This document shows positions 1-9,699 of a DNA stretch of 64,000 nt, one piece after another; the first letter of the stretch is position 1, and each line of letters opens with the position of its first letter. Source of the DNA: Desulfosudis oleivorans. Its GTDB lineage: Bacteria; Desulfobacterota; Desulfobacteria; Desulfobacterales; SURF-7. The stretch covers positions 310,001-374,000 of the forward strand of contig DYJD01000001.1 in NCBI GenBank assembly GCA_020723325.1, in the 5' to 3' direction. A program made the translations under genes and the position numbers. The notes beneath the pieces were generated by a model, which was given only the letters and a program-made list of their open reading frames with translations, had not been told where the DNA came from and searched no databases.

Positions 1-231
1 AAGCGCCTTACAGAATGAATAGTTTTACCAACGACCCAAATTATTCACTAATGGTTTCAACTGAAACCAATCGAGGTTGATGATTTCGATTCAATTGTTC
101 CATGCTTATTGAAGGGCAGCATTTCGTGAACCTCTACTCTCACCCCCTGTTTTTCAACCGGCAATGCGCGATGTCCGATTAACGTTAGCAATCCTTTTTC
201 TAAGAACGCAGTTTTGATCAATCAAATTTCT
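1..231. other. Window edge, no gene recognised
   Basis: No convincing reading frame, RNA or repeat was seen here. It lies downstream of the minus-strand ORF that ends at 232, so it may be its 3' untranslated region or part of an older, decayed gene that continues out of the window. Confidence 0.5.
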
Positions 232-483
232 TCAATTGGCTAAATGGATTGAGCTATCGATATCAACCATAGCGCCCATGGCGCGCATATAGAACCTGTT
301 TCCATGCGTCCAGTTTTGCCACCTATTGGGGTTATAGCCCGCATCGCCTTCCATGGCATAATCGTACAGGTCCAAGGCGCCGTTTGTTCCGCCTTGATTC
401 CAACGGGAGATATCCCTGGGCAGTTGCAGGCCAATCCCGCCGTTGTTGGCAAATTCCAGATAAACGTACGGATGATCCGACAT
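232..483 (-). CDS. Hypothetical protein, possibly 5'-damaged
   Basis: An 83-residue product that I do not recognise. It is rich in Gly, Asn, Asp and aromatic residues (for example NNGGIGLQLPRD and YNPNRWQNWTHGNRFY), looks protein-like, and has no signal peptide or membrane segment. The start is doubtful. A good ribosome binding site (AGGAG at 508-512) sits ahead of an ATG at 500, but that ATG opens a different frame whose translation looks like shadow sequence. The protein-like frame has its only ATG at 483, about 24 bases from the binding site, and its in-frame upstream stop is at 511-513. Either translation starts at 483 without a well-placed binding site, or a one-base-class indel between 483 and 500 has separated the original start from the body. 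Confidence 0.4.
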   Translation of the reverse strand: MSDHPYVYLEFANNGGIGLQLPRDISRWNQGGTNGALDLYDYAMEGDAGYNPNRWQNWTHGNRFYMRAMGAMVDIDSSIHLAN

Positions 484-795
484 GTGAAGTTGGTGTTCAT
501 GGGCGGACTCCTAGCTGATTGTAAAAGTATTTATTTTCTATCCCCCGTTGAAAACGGGAGAATTGTAGTACAGTGGGCAAGGGCTTGCCAAGAAAGGAAA
601 CATCGATTCTTCCCTGCTGCTAAGATACTATTATCGCAGCAAATAGTCGAAACGAACGACTTTTTCCATGTTTTTTCATCACAACCGATTGATTTGGCGG
701 CGTAAATGAGCTAAATAGTATTTTTACCATACGGCGTCCTCTAACTATTACCAACCCCCACCTTAGCATGTCTATTTCAACAAGTAGGAGTGATC
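484..795. other. Intergenic region between divergent genes
   Basis: No gene is supported. It holds the putative ribosome binding site of the minus-strand ORF (508-512), a small 6-bp hairpin at 544-558 (CCCGTT, loop GAA, AACGGG) and the ribosome binding site AGGAG at 786-790 of the chemoreceptor gene. The plus-strand open frame across 304-705 is antisense to the neighbouring ORF and looks like a shadow. Confidence 0.4.
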
Positions 796-2286
796 ATGTT
801 TTCAATAATTCCCAGAGATGACAGAAAACAGGCATTTCGCGTGAAACGCCTGCTTATGGCCAATGCTTTTTTTTGCGTTTGCGCCATTGTAATCGTCGTT
901 GCCATGCAGGCAGGCTTGGTGGCCATGTCAACCCGTCAACGTGTTTTTTTCTTTGGGCTTCTTATTTCTGTTCAGTCCCTGTTTTTTATCATTATCCGGA
1001 GCGGTATAAACAGAGGATTTAAGGATCCCAGCCTTACAGCCTATCAAATTTCTGCGGGCCTTTTGTATATCAGTTATTTCATGTATTTTATTCAGGAAAT
1101 CCGTGGAGCTGTAATGGCCTTATACTTGTTGACGATTCTGTTTGGCGCTTTTCAACTCAACATGTCCGGCTTTATTTTTGTATCCCTGAATGCGGTAATC
1201 GGCTATGGGGTTGTGATTGTGCTGAACATCCTGTCGCCTCCCCCGAATTTCAATCTTAACCAGAATATTGTCCAATGGGTTATATGCACCCTGGGATTGG
1301 CGTGGCTTACTTATATCGGCACCTACATGAATGGGATTCAAAAAAAACTGAAGGGAAGGGAAACCGAGCTGACAGAGAGCAAATCCCAGTTGCAGGAGGC
1401 CATTCTGGAGATCCAAAAAAACGCCGAGATTTTAAATCAATTTGCTATTGGGTTATCCGATCTATCCGAGCAGATGACCGATGGAGCAGGTGAGATGTCA
1501 AGCATTTCCGAGAATGTTGTAGGATCTTACGAACAATTCAGCGGCAATACAAAAACCATCGCGACCTCCATGGAGCAGCTATCCGATAATGCGAACATGG
1601 TGGCCTCGTCAGTGGAACAGATGACCAGCGCGTTTAATGAAATAGCCGAAAATACGAATAGTACGCAGGAAGTGGCCTTAGATACCGTTTCCCAATCCAA
1701 GGCAATCTCCAAACTGGTTCGCAAGCTGGGTGCGACGGCTCAAGAGGTCGGCAAGATAACCGAAACCATCAAGGACATTTCCGAACAAACGAATCTGCTG
1801 GCTCTCAACGCAACAATTGAGGCTGCCCGGGCAGGGGAGGCGGGGAAGGGATTCTCTGTTGTTGCTAATGAAATAAAAGAGTTAGCAAGGCAGACCTCGA
1901 ATTCAACCCAGCAGATAAAACAGCAGATTGAAGACATGCAAAATGTCACCTCAGAAACCGTGGATAAAATTTCCAAAATATCTGAAGTGATCGATGAGTT
2001 GAATAATTTTGTGGTAATCATCTCCTCATCGGTGGAGGAGCAATCCGCAACCACACGGGAGATTGCCGGGAGTGTGACCCAGGCTACCCAGGGAATTACG
2101 GAAATCAATACCAGTATGATGCAAAATACCTCCGTCGCCCAAGAGATATCGAAAGATATTTCCAAGGCTAATGAGGCTGCCGGAAGCATGGCGGACAGGA
2201 GCGCCAAGGTGAATACAAGCGTTAAGGAACTGATGCAACTCGCCACTCAGCTAAACAACATGGTGAGGCGCTTTCGTGCGATTTGA
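796..2286 (+). CDS. Methyl-accepting chemotaxis protein, multi-TM sensor
   Basis: A chemoreceptor of about 496 residues. The first roughly 190 residues form about six hydrophobic segments joined by short loops, with no periplasmic sensor domain and no recognisable HAMP domain. The rest is the long cytoplasmic helical hairpin of the MCP signalling domain; its tip is clear ([20 protein letters not shown], then [15 protein letters not shown]), which is the CheA/CheW binding region. Ligand or stimulus is probably sensed within the membrane module. ATG at 796 is preferred over GTG at 790 because AGGAG at 786-790 is well spaced for 796. No che genes or methyltransferase are nearby, so it would signal to an array encoded elsewhere. 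Family certain, input unknown. Confidence 0.9.
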   Translation: MFSIIPRDDRKQAFRVKRLLMANAFFCVCAIVIVVAMQAGLVAMSTRQRVFFFGLLISVQSLFFIIIRSGINRGFKDPSLTAYQISAGLLYISYFMYFIQEIRGAVMALYLLTILFGAFQLNMSGFIFVSLNAVIGYGVVIVLNILSPPPNFNLNQNIVQWVICTLGLAWLTYIGTYMNGIQKKLKGRETELTESKSQLQEAILEIQKNAEILNQFAIGLSDLSEQMTDGAGEMSSISENVVGSYEQFSGNTKTIATSMEQLSDNANMVASSVEQMTSAFNEIAENTNSTQEVALDTVSQSKAISKLVRKLGATAQEVGKITETIKDISEQTNLLALNATIEAARAGEAGKGFSVVANEIKELARQTSNSTQQIKQQIEDMQNVTSETVDKISKISEVIDELNNFVVIISSSVEEQSATTREIAGSVTQATQGITEINTSMMQNTSVAQEISKDISKANEAAGSMADRSAKVNTSVKELMQLATQLNNMVRRFRAI

Positions 2287-2430
2287 CCCTCCTTTGAAAC
2301 GGTGCTTTTGGAACTGGGGGTTTGGGATTTCGGCCTGGAAGAATTCGGTGTATTGGCCGTCGGGAATGATCGCGCCTTTACCGGAAATTCTAGTACAAAG
2401 TTGGAGTCATTGTGAATGGTGAAGGGAGAT

Positions 2431-2505
2431 TGGTGATCCCACCGGGATTCGAACCCGGGTTACCGGCGTGAGAGGCCGGCGTCCTAACCGCTAGACGATG
2501 GGACC
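2431..2505 (-). tRNA. tRNA-Glu (CTC)
   Basis: Read on the minus strand the sequence folds as a cloverleaf. The acceptor GGTCCCA pairs with TGGGATC, the anticodon stem is CCGGC/GCCGG around loop CTCTCAC with anticodon CTC, the T loop is GGTTCGAATCC, and A73 is followed by an encoded CCA. It is the first transcribed unit after the promoter-like element at 2525-2553. Confidence 0.97.
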
Positions 2506-2524
2506 TTACGGATTTGCGCTTACA

Positions 2525-2553
2525 CAAGTATAGAAAAGCGTGGGGATTGTCAA
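2525..2553 (-). promoter_or_regulatory. Sigma70-type promoter for tRNA-Glu
   Basis: On the minus strand a perfect -35 TTGACA (2548-2553) is followed by TATACT (2527-2532, 15-bp spacer) or TACTTG (2525-2530, 17-bp spacer). Transcription would start about 10-15 bases before the tRNA 5' end at 2505. Confidence 0.6.
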
Positions 2554-2572
2554 TACAATTTACGAGGTACGG

Positions 2573-2776
2573 TCAAACCGCCTGGGGCCGCTTGCCTTTG
2601 CGGAAACCGAACAGGAAATAGATCACCACACCGATGAAGGGAACAAAGGCGATGATGCCCCACATGGCCTTTTTGGCAATGGAGCCGAAATCCTTGCGGG
2701 CAATATCGATAAAGGCCAGGCAAGTGAAGGCGTAGAAGGTGGTCCCGATGATGATGATCAGTTGGGCTTTGCTCAT
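2573..2776 (-). CDS. PLDc_N-domain small membrane protein
   Basis: A 67-residue protein with two hydrophobic segments (about residues 5-25 and 37-58) around a short cytoplasmic loop. The second segment holds the PLDc_N signature: KKAMWGIIAFVPFIGVVIYF followed by a basic tail (FRKGKRPQAV). PLDc_N domains are the N-terminal anchors of cardiolipin synthases and also occur alone in small membrane proteins; with no catalytic HKD domain this one cannot be an enzyme. It starts 8 bases after the transglycosylase stop (2785) and is probably co-transcribed with it. Role unknown. Confidence 0.75.
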   Translation of the reverse strand: MSKAQLIIIIGTTFYAFTCLAFIDIARKDFGSIAKKAMWGIIAFVPFIGVVIYFLFGFRKGKRPQAV

Positions 2777-2784
2777 ATAACGAT

Positions 2785-3669
2785 TTACCCCTTTAAGCGC
2801 TCGTTCAGTTCAAGAATGGTATTAACGTAATAGCTGCTGTAATTGTAACGCATCAGCACCTTGAATTTGGCGTCCCGGTCGATGCCCGGTTTCCAGCCGA
2901 ACTGTTTCAGGTAATTGGCGATGCTGGCAATGGCGTCGGCATGGTTGAAAAGATCGATACGGCCGTCGCCATTGCCGTCCTTGGCATAGGCTATGATGTT
3001 GGAGGGCATGAATTGGGGGAAGCCCAGGGCGCCGGCATAAGACCCATTGAGCTCCATGGGATCGATATGATATTTCAGGGCATAGGTCAAAAAGGCCTTC
3101 AATTCCTGGTAGGCCCATTGGGATTTGCGGTCGGCCCAACTGTCGAAATCCTTGCGCTCGCGATTGCCTTTGACCGCCTCTTCCCAGATGTAGTTGCGCA
3201 CATCGCTTTCCGCCAGGACCGCCATGCTGGATAAGGTGTTCAGGATCGGCCGGCCGCCGGTGTAAGTTCCCAGGCGTGTTTCCACCAGCATCACGGCGGT
3301 GATGATTTCCTTTTCCACCCCAAAGTCCTTTTCCGCCCGGGTCAATTCCGCCAAGTATTCCTCGATATAGCGGCGGGCCTTGCGCACCATTTTGCGGGTC
3401 AGGTACTGCTCATAATTGATGGTGGCCTCCTGATGGCTGGAATACAGGGAGATTCCCCGAAGCTCCAGTTTTACCGATTCCCGCTGGTAGAGGGCCTGAA
3501 TGTATTTCTTGTCAAAACCGTCCTTGATCAGGCGTTCCTGAAGCTGATGAAAACCGGGCTCCTTGGTTTCCGCTTTCAGATGGAAAGGCATGAGCCCAAA
3601 AGCCATGAAGATGATAACAATACGAAGATAAAGCAAACAAGTTGCAGGCGATCCATAAAGCCGAGGCAT
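2785..3669 (-). CDS. Lytic murein transglycosylase, MltB family
   Basis: A 294-residue protein of the SLT_2/MltB family, which cleaves the MurNAc-GlcNAc bond of peptidoglycan with formation of a 1,6-anhydro end. An N-terminal hydrophobic segment (about residues 8-30) is a signal peptide or anchor; no clear lipobox Cys follows. The catalytic Glu lies in AVMLVETRLG, and the substrate-binding signatures ALGFPQFMPSN and DGNGDGRIDLF are well conserved. It lacks the C-terminal peptidoglycan-binding domain of larger family members. It precedes the PLDc_N gene in the same direction with an 8-base gap. Confident at family level. Confidence 0.9.
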   Translation of the reverse strand: MPRLYGSPATCLLYLRIVIIFMAFGLMPFHLKAETKEPGFHQLQERLIKDGFDKKYIQALYQRESVKLELRGISLYSSHQEATINYEQYLTRKMVRKARRYIEEYLAELTRAEKDFGVEKEIITAVMLVETRLGTYTGGRPILNTLSSMAVLAESDVRNYIWEEAVKGNRERKDFDSWADRKSQWAYQELKAFLTYALKYHIDPMELNGSYAGALGFPQFMPSNIIAYAKDGNGDGRIDLFNHADAIASIANYLKQFGWKPGIDRDAKFKVLMRYNYSSYYVNTILELNERLKG

Positions 3670-3911
3670 ATCGGCAACGTCTCCTCACCGGTAAGGATGG
3701 TGAAGCCCATCCGAAATTCGCTGGATGATAAAAAATCCAGAAGACAGAATGTGTTCTATATCGAACTTTGGATAATATTTCACTCATTTTTTTTCCGGGG
3801 GGATCAAGGGCGTGAAGTCCGGGCAAAAGAGGCGCTTGTCAAAATGAATAGGGCGGTATAAAGTCAGGGGCAAATTTTAAGATACTGGATTGAATTTTAA
3901 ATTAAACTGGA

Positions 3912-5297
3912 ATGATGAACTCCCTCAGCGGCCCGCTAAAAAAAAGAAAAACCGTTTTCACCTGCCAGTCCTGCGGCTATCAAACGCCCAAATGGCTGGG
4001 CAAATGTCCGGATTGCGGCCAGTGGCAAAGTTTTGCGGAAGAGGCCCAGGCCCCGGCGCCGCTCAAGACCTTCGGGTTGCCGGCCGATACGCCCCAAAAA
4101 CCGGTGCCCATCGACACAGTGGAACTGTCGGCCGAGGAACGGCTGACCACCGGTATGGCGGAATTTGATCGGGTGTTGGGGGGTGGATTGGTGCCCGGCA
4201 CCCTCATCCTCATCGGCGGTGATCCGGGCATCGGCAAGTCCACCCTCATGCTTCAGGCTCTGCACGGCCTGGCCAGCCAGGGCGCCAAGGTATTGTATGT
4301 ATCCGGCGAGGAATCGGTCAAGCAAATCAAGATCCGCAGCCAGCGTCTGGCAGCGATTTCCGCCTCCATGCTGGTGGTTTCCGAAATCAGTCTGGAGGCC
4401 ATCCTGGCCATGGTGGAATCTGAAAAACCGGATGTACTGGTGATCGATTCCATACAGACCATGTACAACGGTGACTTGTCTTCGGCACCCGGCAGCGTCA
4501 CCCAGGTGCGCGAATCCACCATGCAATTAATGATCATGGCCAAAAAAACCGGTATCCCCACTTTTTTGGTGGGCCATGTGACCAAAGACGGAGCCATTGC
4601 CGGGCCGCGCATCATGGAACACATGGTGGACACGGTCCTGTATTTTGAAGGGGATCGCAATCATGTTTTCCGCATCCTGCGGGCCGTGAAGAACCGTTTT
4701 GGGTCCACCAACGAAATCGGTGTGTTTGAGATGAAGGCGGCCGGGCTCATGGAAGTGGCCAATCCCTCGGCGGTGTTCCTGGCCGAGCGTCCGGAAAACT
4801 CGCCGGGGTCGGTGGTGACCGCCACCATGGAGGGCACTCGGCCGATTCTGATTGAATTGCAGGGACTGGCCGCCGGCACCAGCCTGGGAACCCCCCGCCG
4901 CACCATTCTGGGCCTGGATCAGAACCGGGTGGCCTTGCTGGTGGCGGTGATGGAAAAAAAACTCGGCCTGCAGCTCATGGGCCATGATATTTTCATGAAT
5001 GTGGCCGGTGGGGTCAAGGTGGTTGAACCGGCGGTGGACATGGGGATTGTTACGGCCATTGCCTCCAGTTTCCTGGATCGGCCTTTATCCGGCGGTACGG
5101 TGGTGCTGGGCGAAGTGGGGCTCACCGGCGAGGTGCGCGCCATCAGCCATGTGGATCTGCGGGTGATGGAAATAAAAAAAATGGGGTTCACCCGCTGTAT
5201 CGTGCCCTTAGGCAATCTGAAGCGCATGACCACCCGGGACGAACTGGAAGTGGTGGGGATCGGTACCGTGGCCGAGGCCATGGAGCTCCTGTTTTAG
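3912..5297 (+). CDS. radA: DNA repair protein RadA (Sms)
   Basis: A 461-residue RadA, a hexameric ATP-dependent helicase-like factor that processes recombination intermediates. All hallmarks are present: the N-terminal C4 zinc finger (C18, C21, C32, C35), Walker A GGDPGIGKST at residues 102-111, the RadA-specific KNRFGSTNEIGVF motif in the middle, and a C-terminal Lon-like P domain (GHDIFMNVAGGVKVVEPAVD). Length is typical. Two adjacent ATGs (3912 and 3915) could serve as start. It is followed 37 bases later by rlmE and then the YebC-family gene in the same direction, a plausible small operon of information-processing genes. Confidence 0.97.
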   Translation: MMNSLSGPLKKRKTVFTCQSCGYQTPKWLGKCPDCGQWQSFAEEAQAPAPLKTFGLPADTPQKPVPIDTVELSAEERLTTGMAEFDRVLGGGLVPGTLILIGGDPGIGKSTLMLQALHGLASQGAKVLYVSGEESVKQIKIRSQRLAAISASMLVVSEISLEAILAMVESEKPDVLVIDSIQTMYNGDLSSAPGSVTQVRESTMQLMIMAKKTGIPTFLVGHVTKDGAIAGPRIMEHMVDTVLYFEGDRNHVFRILRAVKNRFGSTNEIGVFEMKAAGLMEVANPSAVFLAERPENSPGSVVTATMEGTRPILIELQGLAAGTSLGTPRRTILGLDQNRVALLVAVMEKKLGLQLMGHDIFMNVAGGVKVVEPAVDMGIVTAIASSFLDRPLSGGTVVLGEVGLTGEVRAISHVDLRVMEIKKMGFTRCIVPLGNLKRMTTRDELEVVGIGTVAEAMELLF

Positions 5298-5334
5298 ACT
5301 GTTTGCCGGCTTGACTTGGAAGGTGTAGCATTAT

Positions 5335-5937
5335 ATGAATCAACGACAAAAATCAAAACCGAACCCATGGGAAGATCATTACACCCGCAAAGCCAGAAAG
5401 GAAAACAAACCGGCCCGATCAATATACAAACTGAAGGAAATACAAGAGAAGTTCCATCTGATACGCAAGGGTGATCGGGTCCTGGATCTGGGTTGCGCCC
5501 CCGGCTCCTGGCTGCTCTATGCCGCCGAGCAGGTGGGGGCTGGCGGCCGGGTGGTGGGCATTGATAAACAGCCGCTTACCATTCCTTTGCCTGCCCATGT
5601 GCAGGTGCTGACGGGCGATGCCCTGACCATGGCGAACGACTTGGCTGCCGAACTGGCCGGCGGCTTCCAGGTGGTGCTGAGCGATATGGCACCCGCCACC
5701 ACCGGCAACAGGATCGTGGATGGGGCCAGGTCTTTGGAACTGTGCCGGGCGGCCCTTACCATTGCCATGACCTGTTTGGTTCCGGAGGGATCATTTGTAT
5801 GCAAGATTTTTCAGGGGGAAGACTTTAAAGCCTTCTCCGATACGGTGCGGCAAAATTTTCGGACCCATAGGATCTTTAAACCCCAAAGCTGCCGCAAGGC
5901 CAGCAAGGAAATCTATATTATTGGAAAAGGCAAATAA
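5335..5937 (+). CDS. rlmE: 23S rRNA 2'-O-methyltransferase RlmE
   Basis: A 200-residue FtsJ/RrmJ-family enzyme that uses S-adenosylmethionine to 2'-O-methylate the A-loop uridine (U2552 in E. coli numbering) of 23S rRNA late in 50S assembly. The SAM site [11 protein letters not shown] and the catalytic K-D-K-E set are visible (K in [15 protein letters not shown] in [12 protein letters not shown] in [11 protein letters not shown] in [11 protein letters not shown]). It is in the usual size range. The next gene begins 11 bases after its stop, indicating co-transcription with the YebC-family gene. Confidence 0.95.
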   Translation: MNQRQKSKPNPWEDHYTRKARKENKPARSIYKLKEIQEKFHLIRKGDRVLDLGCAPGSWLLYAAEQVGAGGRVVGIDKQPLTIPLPAHVQVLTGDALTMANDLAAELAGGFQVVLSDMAPATTGNRIVDGARSLELCRAALTIAMTCLVPEGSFVCKIFQGEDFKAFSDTVRQNFRTHRIFKPQSCRKASKEIYIIGKGK

Positions 5938-5948
5938 CAGGAGGCGTT

Positions 5949-6686
5949 ATGTCAGGTCATAGCAAATGGTCCAGTATCAAACATAAAAAAGCGGCTGTGG
6001 ATGCCAAACGGGGGAAGATTTTCACCAAACTGATCAAGGAAATCACCGTGGCGGCGCGCATGGGCGGTGGCGATGCCAATGCCAACCCACGGCTGCGATC
6101 GGCGGTTCTGGCAGCGAAAAGCGAGAACCTGCCCAAAGACAAGCTGGAGCGGGCCATTAAAAAAGGCACCGGCGAAATCGAAGGCGTCAGCTATGAAGAA
6201 GTCGGCTATGAAGGCTATGGCCCGGGGGGCGCGGCCATATTGATTGAATCCCTGACCGATAACAAAAATCGGGCCGTGGCCGAGATCCGTCATATTTTCA
6301 ACAAATGCGGCGGCAATTTGGGCGAGAATGGTTGCGTGTCCTGGATGTTTCACAACAAAGGCTATATCGTGGTGAAAAAAAGCGCGGTGACCGAGGATCG
6401 GCTCATGGAAATCGCCATTGAAGCCGGCGCCGAGGATGTGCGCGACGACGGCGAGGATTTTGAAGTCATTACCGCGCCGGCCGATTTTGAGGCGGTCAAA
6501 GCTGCCATTGAAAAGGCCGCTATCCCCTTTGAGTCGGCGGAGGTCACCATGTTGCCCCAATCCTTCACCAATCTGCAAGGCAAGGAGGCGGAGCAGATGG
6601 TGCGGCTCATGGAAATGTTGGACGACTGCGACGATGTGCAAAAAGTCTATACCAATGCCGATATCCCCGATGAGCTGGTTCAATAG
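5949..6686 (+). CDS. YebC/PmpR family protein
   Basis: A 245-residue member of the YebC/TACO1 family ([20 protein letters not shown] at the N-terminus, then the typical three-domain body and [20 protein letters not shown] near the end). Family members are described as transcriptional regulators and more recently as translation factors that help ribosomes through difficult sequences. The ribosome binding site AGGAGG lies just before the ATG (5938-5944). Often sits beside ruvC in other genomes; here ruvC is not present and the gene closes the radA-rlmE cluster. It converges on glnE with only 6 bases between the stops. Confidence 0.95.
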   Translation: MSGHSKWSSIKHKKAAVDAKRGKIFTKLIKEITVAARMGGGDANANPRLRSAVLAAKSENLPKDKLERAIKKGTGEIEGVSYEEVGYEGYGPGGAAILIESLTDNKNRAVAEIRHIFNKCGGNLGENGCVSWMFHNKGYIVVKKSAVTEDRLMEIAIEAGAEDVRDDGEDFEVITAPADFEAVKAAIEKAAIPFESAEVTMLPQSFTNLQGKEAEQMVRLMEMLDDCDDVQKVYTNADIPDELVQ

Positions 6687-6692
6687 GCCTTT

Positions 6693-9587
6693 TCAGGCAT
6701 AGGCGGCGGCAAAGGCGCTGATATGTTCCCGCCACAGGGCGCTGACCCGCTCTTTGTAATCCGCGACGCTGTCAAGGGCCACCAGGGCCGGTTTTTCCTG
6801 CAGATTCAGCTTGTGCACGGCGGCGCGGTAATGCAGAAAGGCGGCCTTTAAAAACAGGGCGGTTTCCGGGGCAATGATTGCCGTATCAGCCAGGGTTTCC
6901 AGCAGGCGCACATTATCGGTCCAGCGCGTCAACTGGGGATATTCATGGGCATGCAGCAATACCAGGTACTGCACCAGGAATTCAATATCCACAATGCCCC
7001 CCGGGCTCTGCTTCAGGTCATACATGCCGGCCGACGGAAGGGGCTGATTCGCGCGCATGCGGGTGCGCATGCTGTCGATTTCCTGGGCCAGGGGGACCTG
7101 GTTTCTTTTTTGGCATAAAATTTCCTTGCGGATGTCCTGGAACCGTTGGGCCAGGTCCGGATCACCACAGATCACCCTGGCCCGCACCAAGGCCTGGTGC
7201 TCCCAGGTCCAGGCATTTTCCATCTGATATTGCCGGAAGGCTTCCACCTGGCTCACCAACAGCCCGCCGCTGCCGCTGGGCCGCAGGCGCGTATCGATGT
7301 CATACAAGCTGCCGGCCCGGGTATGGGCCGTGAGAATGTGGATGATGCGTTGGCCCAGGCGGGTGAAAAACTGGACGTTCTCGGTGGGAGTCGGACCACC
7401 GGCGGTCTGCCCCGGCAAGGCGGCGTGCAGAAAGACAATGTCCAGATCCGAACCATAACCCAGTTCAAGGCCCCCCAGTTTACCATAGGCAGCCACGGCA
7501 AAGCCGGTTTTACAAGGCTTGCCGTTGATTTCCGCGCCGGGCCGGCCGTGTTTGGCCGACAAATGCTCCCAGGCCAGACAAAACACCTCGTTTACAACCA
7601 CTTCGGCAATGTCCGAGAGATGGTCGCTGACCCGCATCAAGGGGTAGGCAGCGGAAATATCCGCGGCAGCCACCCGCAAAATATTGAGCTGTTTGAAAAT
7701 GCACAGGGATTCCATTTGGAACTCCAGGTCCTGATCCGGCACCCGTTCCAGGCGCCGGGCCAGTTCCAATTCCAGCTCGGCCCGGGCTGGGGGCCGGTAA
7801 AGGGTGCGGGTGTCCAAGAGCTCGTCCAGCAGCACCGGATGGCGGGCAAGAAAGGAAATGATCCAGGGGCTGGCCTGGCCTAATTTTACGAGCTGGTCCA
7901 AGGTTTCCGGGGTCTCCAGCAAGAGGGCGATGTAGCAGGTGCGCCTTTCTATGGTTTTGACCAAATCAATGACCCGCTTGAAAAGGGTTTCCGGCTGATC
8001 GCAAGCCCCCACCCGCCGTAAGATAATGGGAATCAGCCGGTTCAGGCGTTTGCGGCCATCGGCGCTCAGGGCGCGGGTTTCCGGATCATTGCGCAGGAGA
8101 TCTATCAAGCGCAGGATTTCCATAGGGGCTCCGTAACCGATTTCCGCCAGCTTGGCCTTGGCCTTTTGAGTGTCCAGGAGATTCAGCCAGATGCCTTCCA
8201 GATTTTTTTCCAGGTCCTGGTCCGGCCGGCCGGTTTCTTCAATGGCCAGAATTTCATTAAAATGGCGGTTGACGTTTTGCATGTGCACGCCCAGCGTGGC
8301 CATGAAATCCTCTGAGAGGCCGAAGCCCATGGCGGCGGCCAGGCGCTGCTTTTCCTTGGACTGGGCCGGCAGGGTATGGGTCTGCAGGTCATCCACCATC
8401 TGCAGGCGATGTTCGGTATTGCGCAGAAAAACATAAGCAGCGGTCAGTTCATCACAAGCCTTTTGCTGGATATGACCTTTGTCCACCAGGAGTTGCAAGA
8501 CTTTCAGGATGGAAGATTCTTTCAGCTCCGGTTCCACACCGCCGCGAATGAGCTGAAACACCTGGCCGAAAAATTCGATCTCGCGGATACCTCCCGGCCC
8601 CAGCTTGATGTTGTCTTGCATGCCTTTGCGTTTCACTTCCAGGGCAATGCTTTCCTTCATGAGGCGCAAGGACTCGAAAGTGCCGTAATCAAAATAGCGC
8701 CGGTAGATGAAGGGGTCCAGCCGGGTCAGTAGTTCTTCACCGGCCGATCGGTCCCCGGCCACCACCCGGGCCTTGATCAGGGCATAGCGCTCCCATTCGC
8801 GACCTTGCATTTGATAATAGTCTTCCATGGCATTGAAGTTCATGACCAAGGGGCCGTTTTCGCCAAAAGGCCTGAGACGCAGATCAACCCGGAACAGGAG
8901 CCCCTCTTGGGAGGAAGCGCTGAAAAGTGCCAAGAAACGGCGGCAAAGCTGTAAAAAAAATTCCTCATTGCCGATGATCCGGGGGCCGGATTGGGTCTGG
9001 CCGGCCTGGGGAAAGGCAAAGACAAGGTCCACATCCGAGGAAAAATTGAGTTCCCGGGCCCCGAGTTTACCCAGGCCGAGCACCACCAAACCTTGGGGGA
9101 TGCCCTTTTCATCCGTGGGAACCCCATATTTTTGAATTTGCCAGCCGTGGATCATGGTCAGAGCGCCCTGGATACAGGCATCGGCCAGGGCGCTGAGGTC
9201 CTGCACGGTTTCATGCAAATCCGCCCGGCCGGCCAAATCGCGCAAAGCGATGCGGATCATTTCCCGGGTGCGGAAGCGGCGCAGGGCTGTTCCCAGACCA
9301 GGCTCATCCACAACACCTTGCAGGAGTTCTTCAATTTTATCATCGTATTCGCCCGCTCTATAAGAGCGCTCCAGCGCGCCGCTGTTCAGAAGCTCAAGCA
9401 GCAAGCGGGGCTTGCGGGTGAGTGTGCCGGCAATGAAATTGGAGCAGGCAAAGGCTTTTTTCAAGTCATTACAAAGGGGTTCCTGCATGAACCCGGTGTC
9501 GACCGCCTCAGCCCCGGCAGCTTCTAAATAACAACGCCATTTTTCTTCGGTTTCCCTGTTCAACTCTGCGGGGGGGGATGTCTCCAT
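6693..9587 (-). CDS. glnE: Glutamine synthetase adenylyltransferase/deadenylase
   Basis: A 964-residue bifunctional GlnE that adenylylates and deadenylylates glutamine synthetase in response to PII and glutamine. The protein has the expected duplicated arrangement: an N-terminal deadenylylase nucleotidyltransferase domain (GLGKLGARELNFSSDVDLVF), a helical GlnD/GlnE-type linker, a second nucleotidyltransferase domain (YGKLGGLELGYGSDLDIVFL) and a C-terminal helical domain. The metal-binding G-S-D-x-D/D-V-D motifs are intact in both halves, so both activities should be present. Length is normal. No other nitrogen-regulation gene is adjacent. The start (9587) is followed upstream by a hexanucleotide repeat at 9614-9649, which sits in its leader region. 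Confidence 0.96.
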   Translation of the reverse strand: METSPPAELNRETEEKWRCYLEAAGAEAVDTGFMQEPLCNDLKKAFACSNFIAGTLTRKPRLLLELLNSGALERSYRAGEYDDKIEELLQGVVDEPGLGTALRRFRTREMIRIALRDLAGRADLHETVQDLSALADACIQGALTMIHGWQIQKYGVPTDEKGIPQGLVVLGLGKLGARELNFSSDVDLVFAFPQAGQTQSGPRIIGNEEFFLQLCRRFLALFSASSQEGLLFRVDLRLRPFGENGPLVMNFNAMEDYYQMQGREWERYALIKARVVAGDRSAGEELLTRLDPFIYRRYFDYGTFESLRLMKESIALEVKRKGMQDNIKLGPGGIREIEFFGQVFQLIRGGVEPELKESSILKVLQLLVDKGHIQQKACDELTAAYVFLRNTEHRLQMVDDLQTHTLPAQSKEKQRLAAAMGFGLSEDFMATLGVHMQNVNRHFNEILAIEETGRPDQDLEKNLEGIWLNLLDTQKAKAKLAEIGYGAPMEILRLIDLLRNDPETRALSADGRKRLNRLIPIILRRVGACDQPETLFKRVIDLVKTIERRTCYIALLLETPETLDQLVKLGQASPWIISFLARHPVLLDELLDTRTLYRPPARAELELELARRLERVPDQDLEFQMESLCIFKQLNILRVAAADISAAYPLMRVSDHLSDIAEVVVNEVFCLAWEHLSAKHGRPGAEINGKPCKTGFAVAAYGKLGGLELGYGSDLDIVFLHAALPGQTAGGPTPTENVQFFTRLGQRIIHILTAHTRAGSLYDIDTRLRPSGSGGLLVSQVEAFRQYQMENAWTWEHQALVRARVICGDPDLAQRFQDIRKEILCQKRNQVPLAQEIDSMRTRMRANQPLPSAGMYDLKQSPGGIVDIEFLVQYLVLLHAHEYPQLTRWTDNVRLLETLADTAIIAPETALFLKAAFLHYRAAVHKLNLQEKPALVALDSVADYKERVSALWREHISAFAAAYA

Positions 9588-9613
9588 GGGTACGTTTTCT
9601 TCTTTCCTTCCTC

Positions 9614-9649
9614 TTGCTTTTGCTCTTACTCTTACTCTTACTCTTACTT
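9614..9649. repeat. Hexanucleotide microsatellite (TTACTC)n
   Basis: Tandem hexamers TTGCTC, TTACTC, TTACTC, TTACTC, TTACTT run from 9620 to 9649, preceded by related TTGC/TTTTGC units. On the minus strand this lies 30-60 bases upstream of the glnE start codon, that is in its promoter or leader. Read as protein it would give a Ser-Lys repeat, but the frame has no other support. Confidence 0.75.
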
Positions 9650-9699
9650 ATGATTAAAAGCACCGCTACGCCGAATCCGACCACGATGGGATTATTCAT

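Noticed and set aside
304-705. Plus-strand open frame of 133 residues
   Set aside because: Antisense to the minus-strand ORF, no binding site and no recognisable protein character.
7146-7883. Plus-strand 245-residue frame inside glnE
   Set aside because: Antisense shadow of the well-supported glnE reading frame.
9508-9699. Minus-strand frame encoding a Ser-Lys repeat
   Set aside because: Created by the hexamer microsatellite and overlapping the glnE start in another frame.
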